6,531 nt of DNA from Candidatus Sigynarchaeota archaeon (GTDB lineage: Archaea > Asgardarchaeota > Jordarchaeia > Jordarchaeales > Jordarchaeaceae). A program made the position numbers and the translations under genes. The stretch spans positions 1 through 6,531 of the forward strand of contig JAUQYY010000275.1 of the NCBI GenBank assembly GCA_030587505.1, read 5' to 3'. Shown here piece by piece: positions 1-5,900 of the stretch. Below the pieces are notes generated by a model. That model was not told the origin of the DNA. It searched no databases and saw only the letters and a program-made list of their open reading frames with translations. Position 1 is the first letter of the stretch. Every line of letters begins with the position of its first letter.

Positions 1-4
1 ATTA

Positions 5-19
5 TGTAGCTAAACTACA
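5..19. repeat. Short perfect inverted repeat upstream of the GTPase gene
   Basis: TGTAG (5-9) and CTACA (15-19) are exact reverse complements around a 5-base spacer, just before the TATA-like box of the GTPase gene. It could be a small operator or the stem of a terminator for a gene left of the window. A 5-bp arm is short enough to arise by chance. Confidence 0.25.
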
Positions 20-20
20 G

Positions 21-27
21 TATAAGG
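21..27 (+). promoter_or_regulatory. TATA-like box ahead of the GTPase gene
   Basis: TATAAGG-type A/T box inside AGTATAAGGAAAAGG. An archaeal box here would put the transcript start near base 48-50. That is downstream of the ATG at 35 and only a few bases before the CTG at 54, so it bears directly on the unresolved start of the GTPase. Assignment is by position and composition only. Confidence 0.3.
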
Positions 28-86
28 AAAAGGAATGAAGGGAAGGGAAACCACTGTCCAACCCCGCGTACACCTACAAAATCATA

Positions 87-707
87 GTGGTCGGAGACGG
101 GGCAGTAGGCAAAACAAGCCTCGTCAAAAAATACTCCCAGAACACCTTCAGCGAAAACTACCTCCCCACAATAGGCTCCAACTTCGCCTCAAAAAGCATG
201 CACATTAATGGGGTGCAGATTAACTGTCAAATCTGGGACCTGGGCGGGCAGCCTCAGTTCAAGATTGTCCGTCAGAACTTTTATCGTGGTGCCCGAGGCG
301 TTGTTTACGTCTTCGATGTCACGAGGCGTGAAACCTTCGAAAACCTCGACAAATGGCGGGAAGAGGTAAACGAAATCCTCCCGGATCCGCCATGCATACT
401 CATCGGCAACAAAATTGACCTCCCCCGACAGGTGGATGAGGAGGAGGCGAGAGAATACAGCTCTAAAATTAACGCACAATACTTCGAGACGAGTGTTGTC
501 GAAAACATAAATGTTAAAGAGAGCATTGACAGAATAACTCACATAATATTCGAGAAGCAAGAAAGCCACAGACAACCGGTACCCCCACAAGTGGTGGCTT
601 CCTGTAAGAATAGATTAATTGATCCAACTATTCAAAATCCCACTCCACCAATATCTTCCAAGTACCCCTTTTCCGAAGACCGCTTTTCCCTATTCTTTAA
701 ACCCTGA
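87..707 (+). CDS. Rab/Ras-like small GTPase (N-terminus incomplete as annotated)
   Basis: A P-loop GTP-binding switch protein that hydrolyses GTP and probably signals through nucleotide-dependent shape change; its partner is unknown. Numbered from GTG 87, G1 is GDGAVGKTS (3-11), switch I Thr is T28 in LPTIG, G3 is WDLGGQ (50-55) with the catalytic Gln at 55, G4 is NKID (108-111) and G5 is degenerate ETSVVE (134-139). The stretch YRGARGVVYVFDVT (66-79) is strongly Rab-like. Residues 160-206 form a Pro-rich tail with no C-terminal prenylation Cys and no membrane segment. The start is doubtful: in-frame codons before 87 read YTYKIIV, the expected first beta strand, back to a stop at 36-38, with no ATG, GTG or TTG among them. 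GTG 87 would therefore delete half that strand. A rare CTG start at 54, or ATG 35 with one surplus base in the G/A-rich stretch 38-50, would restore it. Eukaryote-like GTPases are known in several archaeal groups. The family call is firm, the role unknown. Confidence 0.88.
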   Translation: MVGDGAVGKTSLVKKYSQNTFSENYLPTIGSNFASKSMHINGVQINCQIWDLGGQPQFKIVRQNFYRGARGVVYVFDVTRRETFENLDKWREEVNEILPDPPCILIGNKIDLPRQVDEEEAREYSSKINAQYFETSVVENINVKESIDRITHIIFEKQESHRQPVPPQVVASCKNRLIDPTIQNPTPPISSKYPFSEDRFSLFFKP

Positions 708-718
708 GAACCCCGGAA

Positions 719-766
719 TAATTCTCCTTCCCTTACCTTTTCTTACATCTCCTTCAATCTTTTTCA
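719..766 (+). terminator. Pyrimidine-rich tract after the GTPase gene
   Basis: Starting about 12 bases after the stop codon, the + strand is nearly all C and T for about 48 bases, with T runs such as CCTTTTC and CTTTTTC. T-rich tracts are the usual archaeal terminator. No strong hairpin was found. This is a composition-based call. Confidence 0.4.
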
Positions 767-841
767 ACTGAGCCAGCGCGGCATTCCAAATTCTCCTTTT
801 TGAAATTAGTCTCCTCCATTTCCTGCTGCTGGGAGAAAAGA

Positions 842-857
842 GAAACTTTTTATTATT
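842..857 (+). promoter_or_regulatory. Putative BRE/TATA of the macro-domain gene
   Basis: GAAAC (842-846) followed by TTTTTATTATT (847-857) resembles an archaeal BRE plus TATA box. Transcription would start near 878-882, leaving an untranslated leader of roughly 85 bases before ATG 966, which is long for an archaeon. A weaker box, GTTTAAGG (911-918), would give a leader of about 25 bases and is the alternative. Bases 708-962 hold nothing else I can support. Confidence 0.35.
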
Positions 858-954
858 CCCTACTGAGATAGAAACTCAGAAAGTAATTTTTGTGGAGGCG
901 AATTTGAGAGGTTTAAGGTTTTCAACTTGGTATTCGGCTCGATAACTGTTGGTT

Positions 955-960
955 GAGGTG
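955..960 (+). promoter_or_regulatory. Ribosome binding site that fixes the macro-domain start
   Basis: GAGGTG is an exact match to the anti-Shine-Dalgarno end of archaeal 16S rRNA. It lies 5 bases before ATG 966 but only 2 bases before the in-frame TTG 963, so ATG 966 is preferred. Confidence 0.65.
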
Positions 961-965
961 GTTTG

Positions 966-1496
966 ATGGTTGAGGTAAAGGTGAACAAGACGGTGTTGGA
1001 GATTATCCAAGGAGACATTACGGAGCAGGACACCGACGCTATTGTGAATGCGGCGAACGCTGCTCTCCAAATGGGTGGCGGTGTCGCCGGTGCGATTAGG
1101 AGGAAGGGAGGCCCAAAAATCCAGGAGGAGTGTAATAAGATTGGAGGAACCTATGTTGGGGGTGCGGTGATTACTACCGGTGGCAATCTGAAGGCTAAGT
1201 ACGTGATTCACGCTGTTGGGCCTCGTTGGGGCGAGGGTAACGAGGATGAGAAGCTCAGAAACGCTACTCTGAACAGTCTGAAGCTTGCGGACGAAAAGAA
1301 TCTGAAGAGCATCTCTTTTCCCGCGATTAGCACCGGTATCTTCGGGTTCCCCATGAAGCGGGCCTCGGAGATAATGCTCAGAACAACGGTCGAGTACCTT
1401 AAGGGTGAAACGGGACTTGAGCGGGTGGTCTACGTCCTCTACGACAAGAACGCTTTCGAAACTTTTAAAGAAACACTGGAGAGCTTAGAGATTTAG
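966..1496 (+). CDS. Macro-domain protein (ADP-ribose binding, probable ADP-ribosyl hydrolase)
   Basis: A stand-alone macro domain of 176 residues, close to the length of Archaeoglobus Af1521 and bacterial YmdB. Such proteins bind ADP-ribose and many remove mono-ADP-ribose from proteins or nucleic acids, or deacetylate O-acetyl-ADP-ribose. Visible motifs, numbered from ATG 966: QGDIT (15-19), with D17 expected to contact adenine; VNAAN (27-31), with N28 and N31 near the distal ribose; the glycine-rich loop MGGGVAGAI (36-44); and the phosphate loop PAISTGIFGFP (119-129). There is no signal peptide or membrane segment, so it is cytosolic. The start is set by a GAGGTG site 5 bases upstream. The gene ends 14 bases from the convergent alkyladenine glycosylase gene. 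The ligand-binding residues look intact, so activity is likely. The true substrate (protein, DNA end or base, or metabolite) cannot be read from sequence. Confidence 0.93.
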   Translation: MVEVKVNKTVLEIIQGDITEQDTDAIVNAANAALQMGGGVAGAIRRKGGPKIQEECNKIGGTYVGGAVITTGGNLKAKYVIHAVGPRWGEGNEDEKLRNATLNSLKLADEKNLKSISFPAISTGIFGFPMKRASEIMLRTTVEYLKGETGLERVVYVLYDKNAFETFKETLESLEI

Positions 1497-1510
1497 CCCC
1501 GACGCGGAGC

Positions 1511-2083
1511 CTACCTTTTCGAGACGAATCTGTTTCCCTTGATGTAAAACCTTAGGGGCATCTCCCCACCCTGCTTTATCCCCACTCTACCCGTTGCGAT
1601 GATCTCTGGTTTCTCCCCGGTTTCCTCGAAGTAGAGAGTTTCGCCCTTGGTGGCGTCTACACCATTTTGGGAGCGGTCTATCGCGAAGGCTCTGGTCAGT
1701 TTTCCCGGACCGTTGGTGAGGTTCCTTACGTTTTCCACCTTTCGGCGTTTCTTCATCAATTCTATTCCCTCCACTGGTTCCAGGGCTCTGATGAGGACGC
1801 CTCCGCCTCTGTTTTCACCCTTCGCCAGAACGTTGAGCATCCAGTGGTTGCCGTAGGTGAAATACACGTAAATCGTTCCTGAAGGTTTTTCCCTAAAGAA
1901 TTCTCTGGCGCTCGGCCTGAGTTGGAAGTGGCTGGCTGGGTCACCCTTCGAGTAGTACGCCTCGGTTTCAACAATCTTACCCTTCAGCACTCCCTCGGAG
2001 GATTTTCTCACCAGAATTTTACCCAGAAGGTCCCGGGCTACCTTGGCAGGGTCTCTCGAGAAAAAGCTTCTCCCGAGTTTCAT
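1511..2083 (-). CDS. AAG/MPG-family 3-methyladenine (alkyladenine) DNA glycosylase
   Basis: A monofunctional base-excision repair enzyme that flips out and cleaves alkylated or deaminated purines such as 3-methyladenine and hypoxanthine, leaving an abasic site. Numbered from ATG 2083 (190 residues), the family signatures are VETEAY (38-43), with E41 matching human catalytic Glu125 and Y43 matching Tyr127; H52 in ASHF matching His136; N84 in MLNV matching Asn169; R99 in RALEPVEG matching Arg182; NGPGKLTRAF (124-133); and the C-terminal RVGI...PLRFYIKG. YGNHWMLN replaces the commoner YGM at the intercalation loop, a mild variation. An in-frame GTG at 2101 would add six residues. ATG 2083 is preferred because family members normally begin near (M)KLxxxFF, and an A-rich box centred near 2108 lies about 25 bases upstream, as for a leaderless transcript. 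It lies downstream of, and in the same direction as, the DUF4139 gene (76-base gap to its remnant). Confidence 0.93.
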   Translation of the reverse strand: MKLGRSFFSRDPAKVARDLLGKILVRKSSEGVLKGKIVETEAYYSKGDPASHFQLRPSAREFFREKPSGTIYVYFTYGNHWMLNVLAKGENRGGGVLIRALEPVEGIELMKKRRKVENVRNLTNGPGKLTRAFAIDRSQNGVDATKGETLYFEETGEKPEIIATGRVGIKQGGEMPLRFYIKGNRFVSKR

Positions 2084-2102
2084 GCTCTGAATTTTCCACA
2101 CG

Positions 2103-2111
2103 CTTTTTTAA
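2103..2111 (-). promoter_or_regulatory. A-rich TATA-like box of the glycosylase gene
   Basis: On the - strand this reads GTTAAAAAAGCG, centred about 25 bases before ATG 2083. That is the spacing of an archaeal TATA box to a leaderless start. No Shine-Dalgarno site is evident before ATG 2083, which fits a leaderless message. Transcription from the upstream DUF4139 gene is an alternative. Confidence 0.3.
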
Positions 2112-2159
2112 CTGTTGCGCCCTCTGCTGTCGTTTTTGTGTGAAAGGTGCTGGCGGGGT

Positions 2160-2435
2160 TCAGGTTTTTGTTTTCTCTTTGTGTTTTTCGGCGTAATCAT
2201 TTATCATTCTGTCCATTTCGAGCTTTAGTTCGTCTTTCTTCTTCTCCAATTCCCTTATCTTTTTGCTTATCTCTTCCACTCTGTCCTCCTGAGCCGCCAG
2301 TTTGGAAACATATCTTTCTTTGAGTTCTGCTTCCTGCTTGCTGGCTTTCAGAACCTTCAGGTTTTCTCTGAGTCTTTGTTAGTCCTCGAAGATCTCTTCC
2401 ATTTCTTTTCCTAGGTTTTCTATTTCTTCCTCTAC
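2160..2435 (-). pseudogene. Detached coiled-coil C-terminus of the DUF4139 gene
   Basis: Beyond the stop of the DUF4139 gene (TAG, 2432-2434), the reading frame one base back continues with VEEEIENLGKEMEEIFED, then an in-frame TAA (2379-2381), then 72 more codons to TGA at 2160-2162. The second part has the same charged, leucine-spaced character, for example KIRELEKKKDELKLEMD and YVSKLAAQEDRVEEISKK. The segment directly continues the helical end of the upstream protein (LERVAELQNRINE). No sensible start codon with a ribosome site precedes the post-TAA part, so an independent gene is unlikely. Two lesions are needed to explain it: one missing base (GAG-GTA becoming GAG-TA) and one nonsense change (codon TAA after FED). 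Repaired, the protein would be about 670 residues with a C-terminal coiled coil of roughly 110. Either the tail is a decaying remnant or the assembly holds errors here. Confidence 0.72.
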
Positions 2436-4174
2436 TCGTTGATTCTGTTCTGGAGTTCAGCGACTCTTTCGAGGAACCGGTTTTCCTCCTCGGTTATTAG
2501 GCCTCTCCTGAAGTAGGTTTCTATGAGGGTTGTGTCTAGCCCGGTTACGCTGAGGTGTGAACTCAGGAGTCTGCGCAGCTTCACCGTGAACTTCACGCTT
2601 TTCTCTGGTTCCAGATTCACTTTCCACCTGTAATAGTTCGGGGTTTCCTCCTCGAATTTTTCCGTCTTCCACGGCTCGAACCCGTACTCCTTGGGATGCT
2701 CGATTATTACCTCCTTGACTTCTCTGCTTTTGTTCTTGAGGTTGTACCTTGTTTCGTTTATCTGATAGTAATAGGCTTCCACCACCGGGCCTCTCACGAC
2801 CACCTCGTGGACCGACTCGTTTCGGCTCTTAACCTCCTTGTTAACCGTTACATCCTGGTCGACAGCGTAGGCGAGGAGGCGCTTATCACCGTCAACCATA
2901 AATGGGAGCATGCACTCGCCAGCGTAGGAGTTCTCCTCATACACGGTGACTGGGCCCTCCTCCAAGGTTAAGCCGGTCGCGTTCTTCAGCTCTATGCAGG
3001 CCACCGGGTTTCCCACGCGGGCGTTCTCGTTGTAGACGAGTATCTTCCTTCCCTCAATCTCACTGTATATGAAGGGCACAAGGGCTGAGTGGTTCCTCCT
3101 AATGGTTACGGGGGTCGGAATACTGTAGAAGAAGAACTCACCAGCCTTAGCTGCCTCGGTTTCAACAGACGCAGCCGCCGTTTTAGCCGCCGCAACCGCA
3201 GCTTCCTCCACACCACCCTTGTAGACTATCTTGGGGGGTGCCCTCGGTGCTGAGGGAGTTATGCGGCGTAGGGTTCTCATCAGCTTAGGTAGCTCCTCTT
3301 TTGCGTATTCTTCCTGTCCCCCTTCTTCTTCTATGCCTAGTTCCGTGCCTTCCTCTAGGCTGATCGATGTTACTCCCGTGGTTTCCTTGACTTTGATTTC
3401 GGGTCTCTGTATGTAGCGTGGGGAGTACAAGTCGTGTCTGAAGGATATGGGTAGCCCCGCTATCAGGGTGAGGTTGACATCGGTCCAGTCCTCGTCGGAC
3501 ATATTGTCTACCAGCGCCCAGCCCTGCATCCACAGGTTTCCGTCGAAGTAGTTGAGCCTGTAGCTGGTTTTCCAGACGGGGACCTCCACAGTGTATCCTA
3601 TCACTACTTCCCTTTCTCCCTCTCCTCTGAACCGCAGGTTTAGGGTTTTCTTGTTCTTTCTCCTGGAATCGTAGACGGTGTCTATGAAGTATGTTAGGTC
3701 TTTTTTAACTTCCTCGTCCACTGTTTGAAGCCTCTTAATGTCGGTGAGGCTCACGGTTCTGATGGTGTCGTCCTGCAGAAGGACGAGAAACTTTTTCTCC
3801 CTCTTAACACTGTTTTCTTTCTCCTCTGTTGTTTCGATTCCAATGATTCTTCCAGTGAGTTCCTCTGTTCCTGCGGTTAGACTTATCCTTGCGCCTATCA
3901 ACTGTTTGAGCAGGCTTGTTAGAGAGTCCTCTACTGGAATGTGTATTCCAACCTTTTCGAGGAGTCTGCTTGTCTCCTGAGCCGCCTCATAGTCCACGGC
4001 GGTGATTCTCCCGCCTCCGTAGTCTACCATGAGGCTCTTCAGCACGTCGTTGATCTCCTTCTCGCCGAAAGAGATTCTGAACTCGTCGTCACCCTTAACC
4101 TTTCCTCTGCGTTCAAAGTACCCCAAACCGTGCTTAAAAAGCACCACTCTTCTCAGAGGAATAGAAACTGTCAT
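2432..4174 (-). CDS. DUF4139-domain protein, function unknown, probably C-terminally truncated
   Basis: A 580-residue protein. The N-terminal part (1-160) begins PLRRVVLFKHGLGYFERRG, with no signal peptide or membrane segment, and is followed by beta-rich sequence. Residues about 185-540 carry DUF4139 hallmarks: VPVWKTSYRL (198-207), MSDEDWTDVNLTLIAGLP (225-242), VACIELKNATGLTLEEGPVTVYEE (391-414, described here by key residues N398, G401, G407, P408 and Y412) and AYAVDQDV (435-442). An insert at 262-345 is acidic, then Ala-rich (AAVAAAKTAAASVETEAAKA), and is probably a flexible linker within the domain. The last 30 residues enter a charged helix. The biochemical role of DUF4139 is not established. 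The ATG at 4174 is supported by GGTGA 10 bases upstream and by a typical N-terminus. The frame ends at TAG 2432-2434 in mid-helix, but coiled-coil sequence continues in a neighbouring frame to 2160 (listed separately), so the gene may be a broken version of a longer one. The core domain is intact and may still fold. Confidence 0.85.
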   Translation of the reverse strand: MTVSIPLRRVVLFKHGLGYFERRGKVKGDDEFRISFGEKEINDVLKSLMVDYGGGRITAVDYEAAQETSRLLEKVGIHIPVEDSLTSLLKQLIGARISLTAGTEELTGRIIGIETTEEKENSVKREKKFLVLLQDDTIRTVSLTDIKRLQTVDEEVKKDLTYFIDTVYDSRRKNKKTLNLRFRGEGEREVVIGYTVEVPVWKTSYRLNYFDGNLWMQGWALVDNMSDEDWTDVNLTLIAGLPISFRHDLYSPRYIQRPEIKVKETTGVTSISLEEGTELGIEEEGGQEEYAKEELPKLMRTLRRITPSAPRAPPKIVYKGGVEEAAVAAAKTAAASVETEAAKAGEFFFYSIPTPVTIRRNHSALVPFIYSEIEGRKILVYNENARVGNPVACIELKNATGLTLEEGPVTVYEENSYAGECMLPFMVDGDKRLLAYAVDQDVTVNKEVKSRNESVHEVVVRGPVVEAYYYQINETRYNLKNKSREVKEVIIEHPKEYGFEPWKTEKFEEETPNYYRWKVNLEPEKSVKFTVKLRRLLSSHLSVTGLDTTLIETYFRRGLITEEENRFLERVAELQNRINE

Positions 4175-4184
4175 AATAAATATT

Positions 4185-4189
4185 TCACC
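4185..4189 (-). promoter_or_regulatory. Ribosome binding site of the DUF4139 gene
   Basis: GGTGA on the - strand matches the archaeal anti-Shine-Dalgarno sequence and sits 10 bases before ATG 4174, slightly far but usable. It supports this ATG over internal starts. Confidence 0.4.
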
Positions 4190-4212
4190 AATGAAAGTTA
4201 TTAACTTACCCC

Positions 4213-4223
4213 AAAATTAAAAT
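4213..4223. promoter_or_regulatory. Shared AT box in the divergent promoter
   Basis: AAAATTAAAAT, nearly symmetric on both strands, is centred at 4218, almost midway in the 89-base gap between divergent starts at 4174 (-) and 4264 (+). As an archaeal TATA box it would give starts near 4193 (-) and 4243 (+), each with a leader of about 20 bases containing a Shine-Dalgarno site. The symmetric spacing is seen directly. That one box serves both directions is inference. Confidence 0.45.
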
Positions 4224-4253
4224 CCAAAAAACCCTAATACCAACAAAAAGGAA

Positions 4254-4258
4254 AGGTG
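4254..4258 (+). promoter_or_regulatory. Ribosome binding site of the M20 peptidase gene
   Basis: AGGTG lies 5 bases before ATG 4264. It confirms this ATG as the start; the encoded N-terminus (MPDREKILETVDREK) is a normal lead-in helix for the family. Confidence 0.6.
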
Positions 4259-4263
4259 CTACC

Positions 4264-5556
4264 ATGCCTGATAGAGAAAAGATACTCGAAACCGTTGACA
4301 GGGAAAAAGACAAAATCGTTGAACTCCTCTCCCAGCTCGTCCGCATACCCTCCGTAAACCCCCCGGGCGACACCACAGAAATCGCGGGTTACATCTCCGA
4401 CTACCTGAACAACATAGGGATAAAACCGCAAAAGTACGAGCCAAAACCGGGGCTGGTGTCGCTTGTGGCGAAGGTGGGCAAGCAGAAGGGCAGAAAAATG
4501 CTGCTGAACGGACACATGGACGTGGTGCCTGTCGGCGACCCCGAGGTGTGGACAGCAGACCCGTTCGGCGGGGAAGTTAAAAGCGGCGAGGTCTGGGGCA
4601 GGGGCGCCTCAGACATGAAGGGCGGAGTGGCAACCATCATAAGCGCACTATCCATCCTCCAGAGTCACGACGTGCTCGACGAGCTGCAGGGCTCCATCGA
4701 GTGCTCGTTCGTGCCTGACGAGGAGACCGACGGATACTTCGGAACAGGCTACCTGATCAAAAAGGACATCATTGAGAACGGTGACCTAGCCCTTGTTGCC
4801 GAGTGCACCATGAGCCCACTCTTCGGATACGGAATATGCGTCATGGAGAAGGGTGGAGTAACCCTAAAGGTGAAAGCAAAGGGCTTGGAATCACACGGAG
4901 CATTACCGTTTCTCGGAGACAACGCCATCGAGAAACTCATAGACCTCCTCCCAAAAATCAAAGAGCTCGAAGACAGAGACCTCAAACTGCCTCCATACAT
5001 AGAGAGCTTCATTGAGAAAACAAAACCCTTCTACAGGAGGATAAGCAGCCTGGCCGGAATCCCGCACGAGGTGTTAGACAATTTTCTCGACAGGATCCTC
5101 GTAAACGTAACGAGAGTCTCCGGAGGAGTCGCCGACAACGTGATCCCCCCAGAGGCGTCGGCCGTACTGGACGTCAGGATACCCCCAGAGATAACCATAG
5201 AGGAAACCTGCAACCTCGTCAACAACATCATCAAAGAATCCGGAAGGGAGGGACTGAGCCTGGAGATGGTATCCTACTGGGAGCCCTCGGTGGAAAAGAG
5301 CGAGGATTCCCCAGCCATCGAACTCGTGGAAAAAGCTATTAAACAGGTAGACCCCAACGCCAAAATCTACCAAGTGTACTCCCACGCCGGGTCAGACGCT
5401 AAGTTCTTCCGCTCAGTGGGGATACCCACCGTGCTCTTTGGGCCGGGACAACCGGAGCTGGCACACGGAGCAAACGAAAGAATCCTAATAAAGGATCTAA
5501 TAAAAGCGGTGAAAATATACATTGTATGCATTCTTGACTACCTGTTACCCGAATGA
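4264..5556 (+). CDS. M20-family zinc peptidase/deacylase (ArgE/DapE-like)
   Basis: A complete 430-residue member of the ArgE/DapE/ACY1/CPG2 group: two-zinc hydrolases that cleave N-acyl amino acids or small peptides in the cytosol. Motifs in order: NGHMDVVP (82-89), with zinc ligand H84 and D86; GRGASDMKGG (112-121), with bridging D117; PDEETDG (151-157), with general base E153 and zinc ligand E154; AECT (179-182), with zinc ligand E180, where Cys replaces the usual Pro; SHGALP (210-215), with the lid-domain His 211; DNVIPPEA (291-298); SHAGSDAKFF (373-382); and HGANE (401-405), with zinc ligand H401. All catalytic and metal positions are present. The lid domain spans about 190-310. A GC-rich third codon position and a clean frame throughout suggest an active gene. 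It is divergent from the DUF4139 gene and no arginine or lysine biosynthesis gene is nearby, so the substrate (acetylornithine, succinyl-diaminopimelate, dipeptide or other acyl amino acid) remains open. Confidence 0.94.
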   Translation: MPDREKILETVDREKDKIVELLSQLVRIPSVNPPGDTTEIAGYISDYLNNIGIKPQKYEPKPGLVSLVAKVGKQKGRKMLLNGHMDVVPVGDPEVWTADPFGGEVKSGEVWGRGASDMKGGVATIISALSILQSHDVLDELQGSIECSFVPDEETDGYFGTGYLIKKDIIENGDLALVAECTMSPLFGYGICVMEKGGVTLKVKAKGLESHGALPFLGDNAIEKLIDLLPKIKELEDRDLKLPPYIESFIEKTKPFYRRISSLAGIPHEVLDNFLDRILVNVTRVSGGVADNVIPPEASAVLDVRIPPEITIEETCNLVNNIIKESGREGLSLEMVSYWEPSVEKSEDSPAIELVEKAIKQVDPNAKIYQVYSHAGSDAKFFRSVGIPTVLFGPGQPELAHGANERILIKDLIKAVKIYIVCILDYLLPE

Positions 5557-5647
5557 GTCGCTTCTCCGGATCTACGTGGACACACGCAGCTTTCCACCTT
5601 ACACACCTCCTTCTCCCTTCTAGACCTTTCTGAGCGGACCCTCTACA

Positions 5648-5697
5648 AGAAAAGGCGAGAAAAGAAAAGAAAGGGGGCAAGAAAAAATAAAACTAAT
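5648..5697 (-). terminator. Purine-rich tract, possible terminator for - strand transcripts
   Basis: The + strand is almost all A and G here (runs such as GAGAAAAGAAAAGAAAGGGGG and AAGAAAAAATAAAA). A transcript reading leftward from the DUF2283 gene would therefore meet a T/C-rich tract including TTTTATTTTTTCTT, as in archaeal T-tract terminators. It is about 200 bases past the DUF2283 stop, so the link is tentative. Confidence 0.3.
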
Positions 5698-5820
5698 CAC
5701 CATATGGGAAGTGATGAGTTGATTTGGAAGAGGGGGTGAAACTGGGGGCCCTGGTGCTAATTCCATTTAAAACATGGAGGATTGTTCTTCCTTTTTAGGT
5801 TGCATTTTTTCGGAGCTTTT

Positions 5821-5857
5821 ATCGTCCTGTTTACTGTAAAAATTAGGACGATTTTTA
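5821..5857 (+). terminator. Hairpin with T tail downstream of the M20 gene
   Basis: ATCGTCCT (5821-5828) and AGGACGAT (5845-5852) are perfect 8-bp complements. Within the 16-base loop TTTA (5830-5833) can pair with TAAA (5837-5840), extending the stem around a small bulge. A T run follows at once (5852-5856). The T tail exists only on the + strand, so it would stop rightward transcription, protecting the convergent DUF2283 gene from read-through of the M20 gene 265 bases upstream. It could also be the 3' end of an unseen small RNA. Confidence 0.5.
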
Positions 5858-5900
5858 ACCGACTTGTGCCAATCAAGGATGAGAATTGGTTGTTAACGTA

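Larger units (their letters stand above)
5557..5900. other. Convergent intergenic spacer without a supported gene
   Basis: This 344-base stretch separates the 3' ends of the M20 gene (+) and the DUF2283 gene (-). From left to right it holds a C/T-rich stretch (about 5602-5628), a long purine-rich stretch (about 5648-5697), two tiny overlapping open frames (ATG 5704 to TGA 5739 and GTG 5736 to TAG 5798) without a convincing ribosome site or recognisable product, a T run (5804-5810 region), and the hairpin at 5821-5857. Nothing points to an RNA gene of known family. Confidence 0.6.

Noticed and set aside
189..590. A 133-codon open frame on the - strand across the GTPase gene
   Set aside because: It lies wholly opposite a strongly recognised GTPase, its product matches nothing I know, and it has no ribosome binding site.
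892..945. A 17-codon frame (GTG 892 to TAA 945) in the macro-gene leader as a leader peptide
   Set aside because: There is no Shine-Dalgarno site in front of the GTG, no regulatory codon run, and the length is well within chance.
2426..2450. Programmed -1 frameshift at the end of the DUF4139 gene
   Set aside because: No X-XXY-YYZ slippery site or obvious downstream stem is present, and a nonsense codon follows 18 codons later, so the shifted product would also be cut short.
3941..4204. An 87-codon + strand frame across the start of the DUF4139 gene
   Set aside because: It is antisense to conserved coding sequence and would cover the divergent promoter. It has no family resemblance.
5648..5697. 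Purine-rich stretch as a repeat array or origin element
   Set aside because: There is no regular repeat unit or spacer pattern. It is simple composition bias, better explained as a T-rich terminator tract on the opposite strand.
5704..5798. Two tiny overlapping frames (11 and 20 codons) joined by GTGA in the M20/DUF2283 spacer
   Set aside because: The GTGA overlap looks like coupled genes, but neither has a clear ribosome site, a recognisable product or biased codon use.
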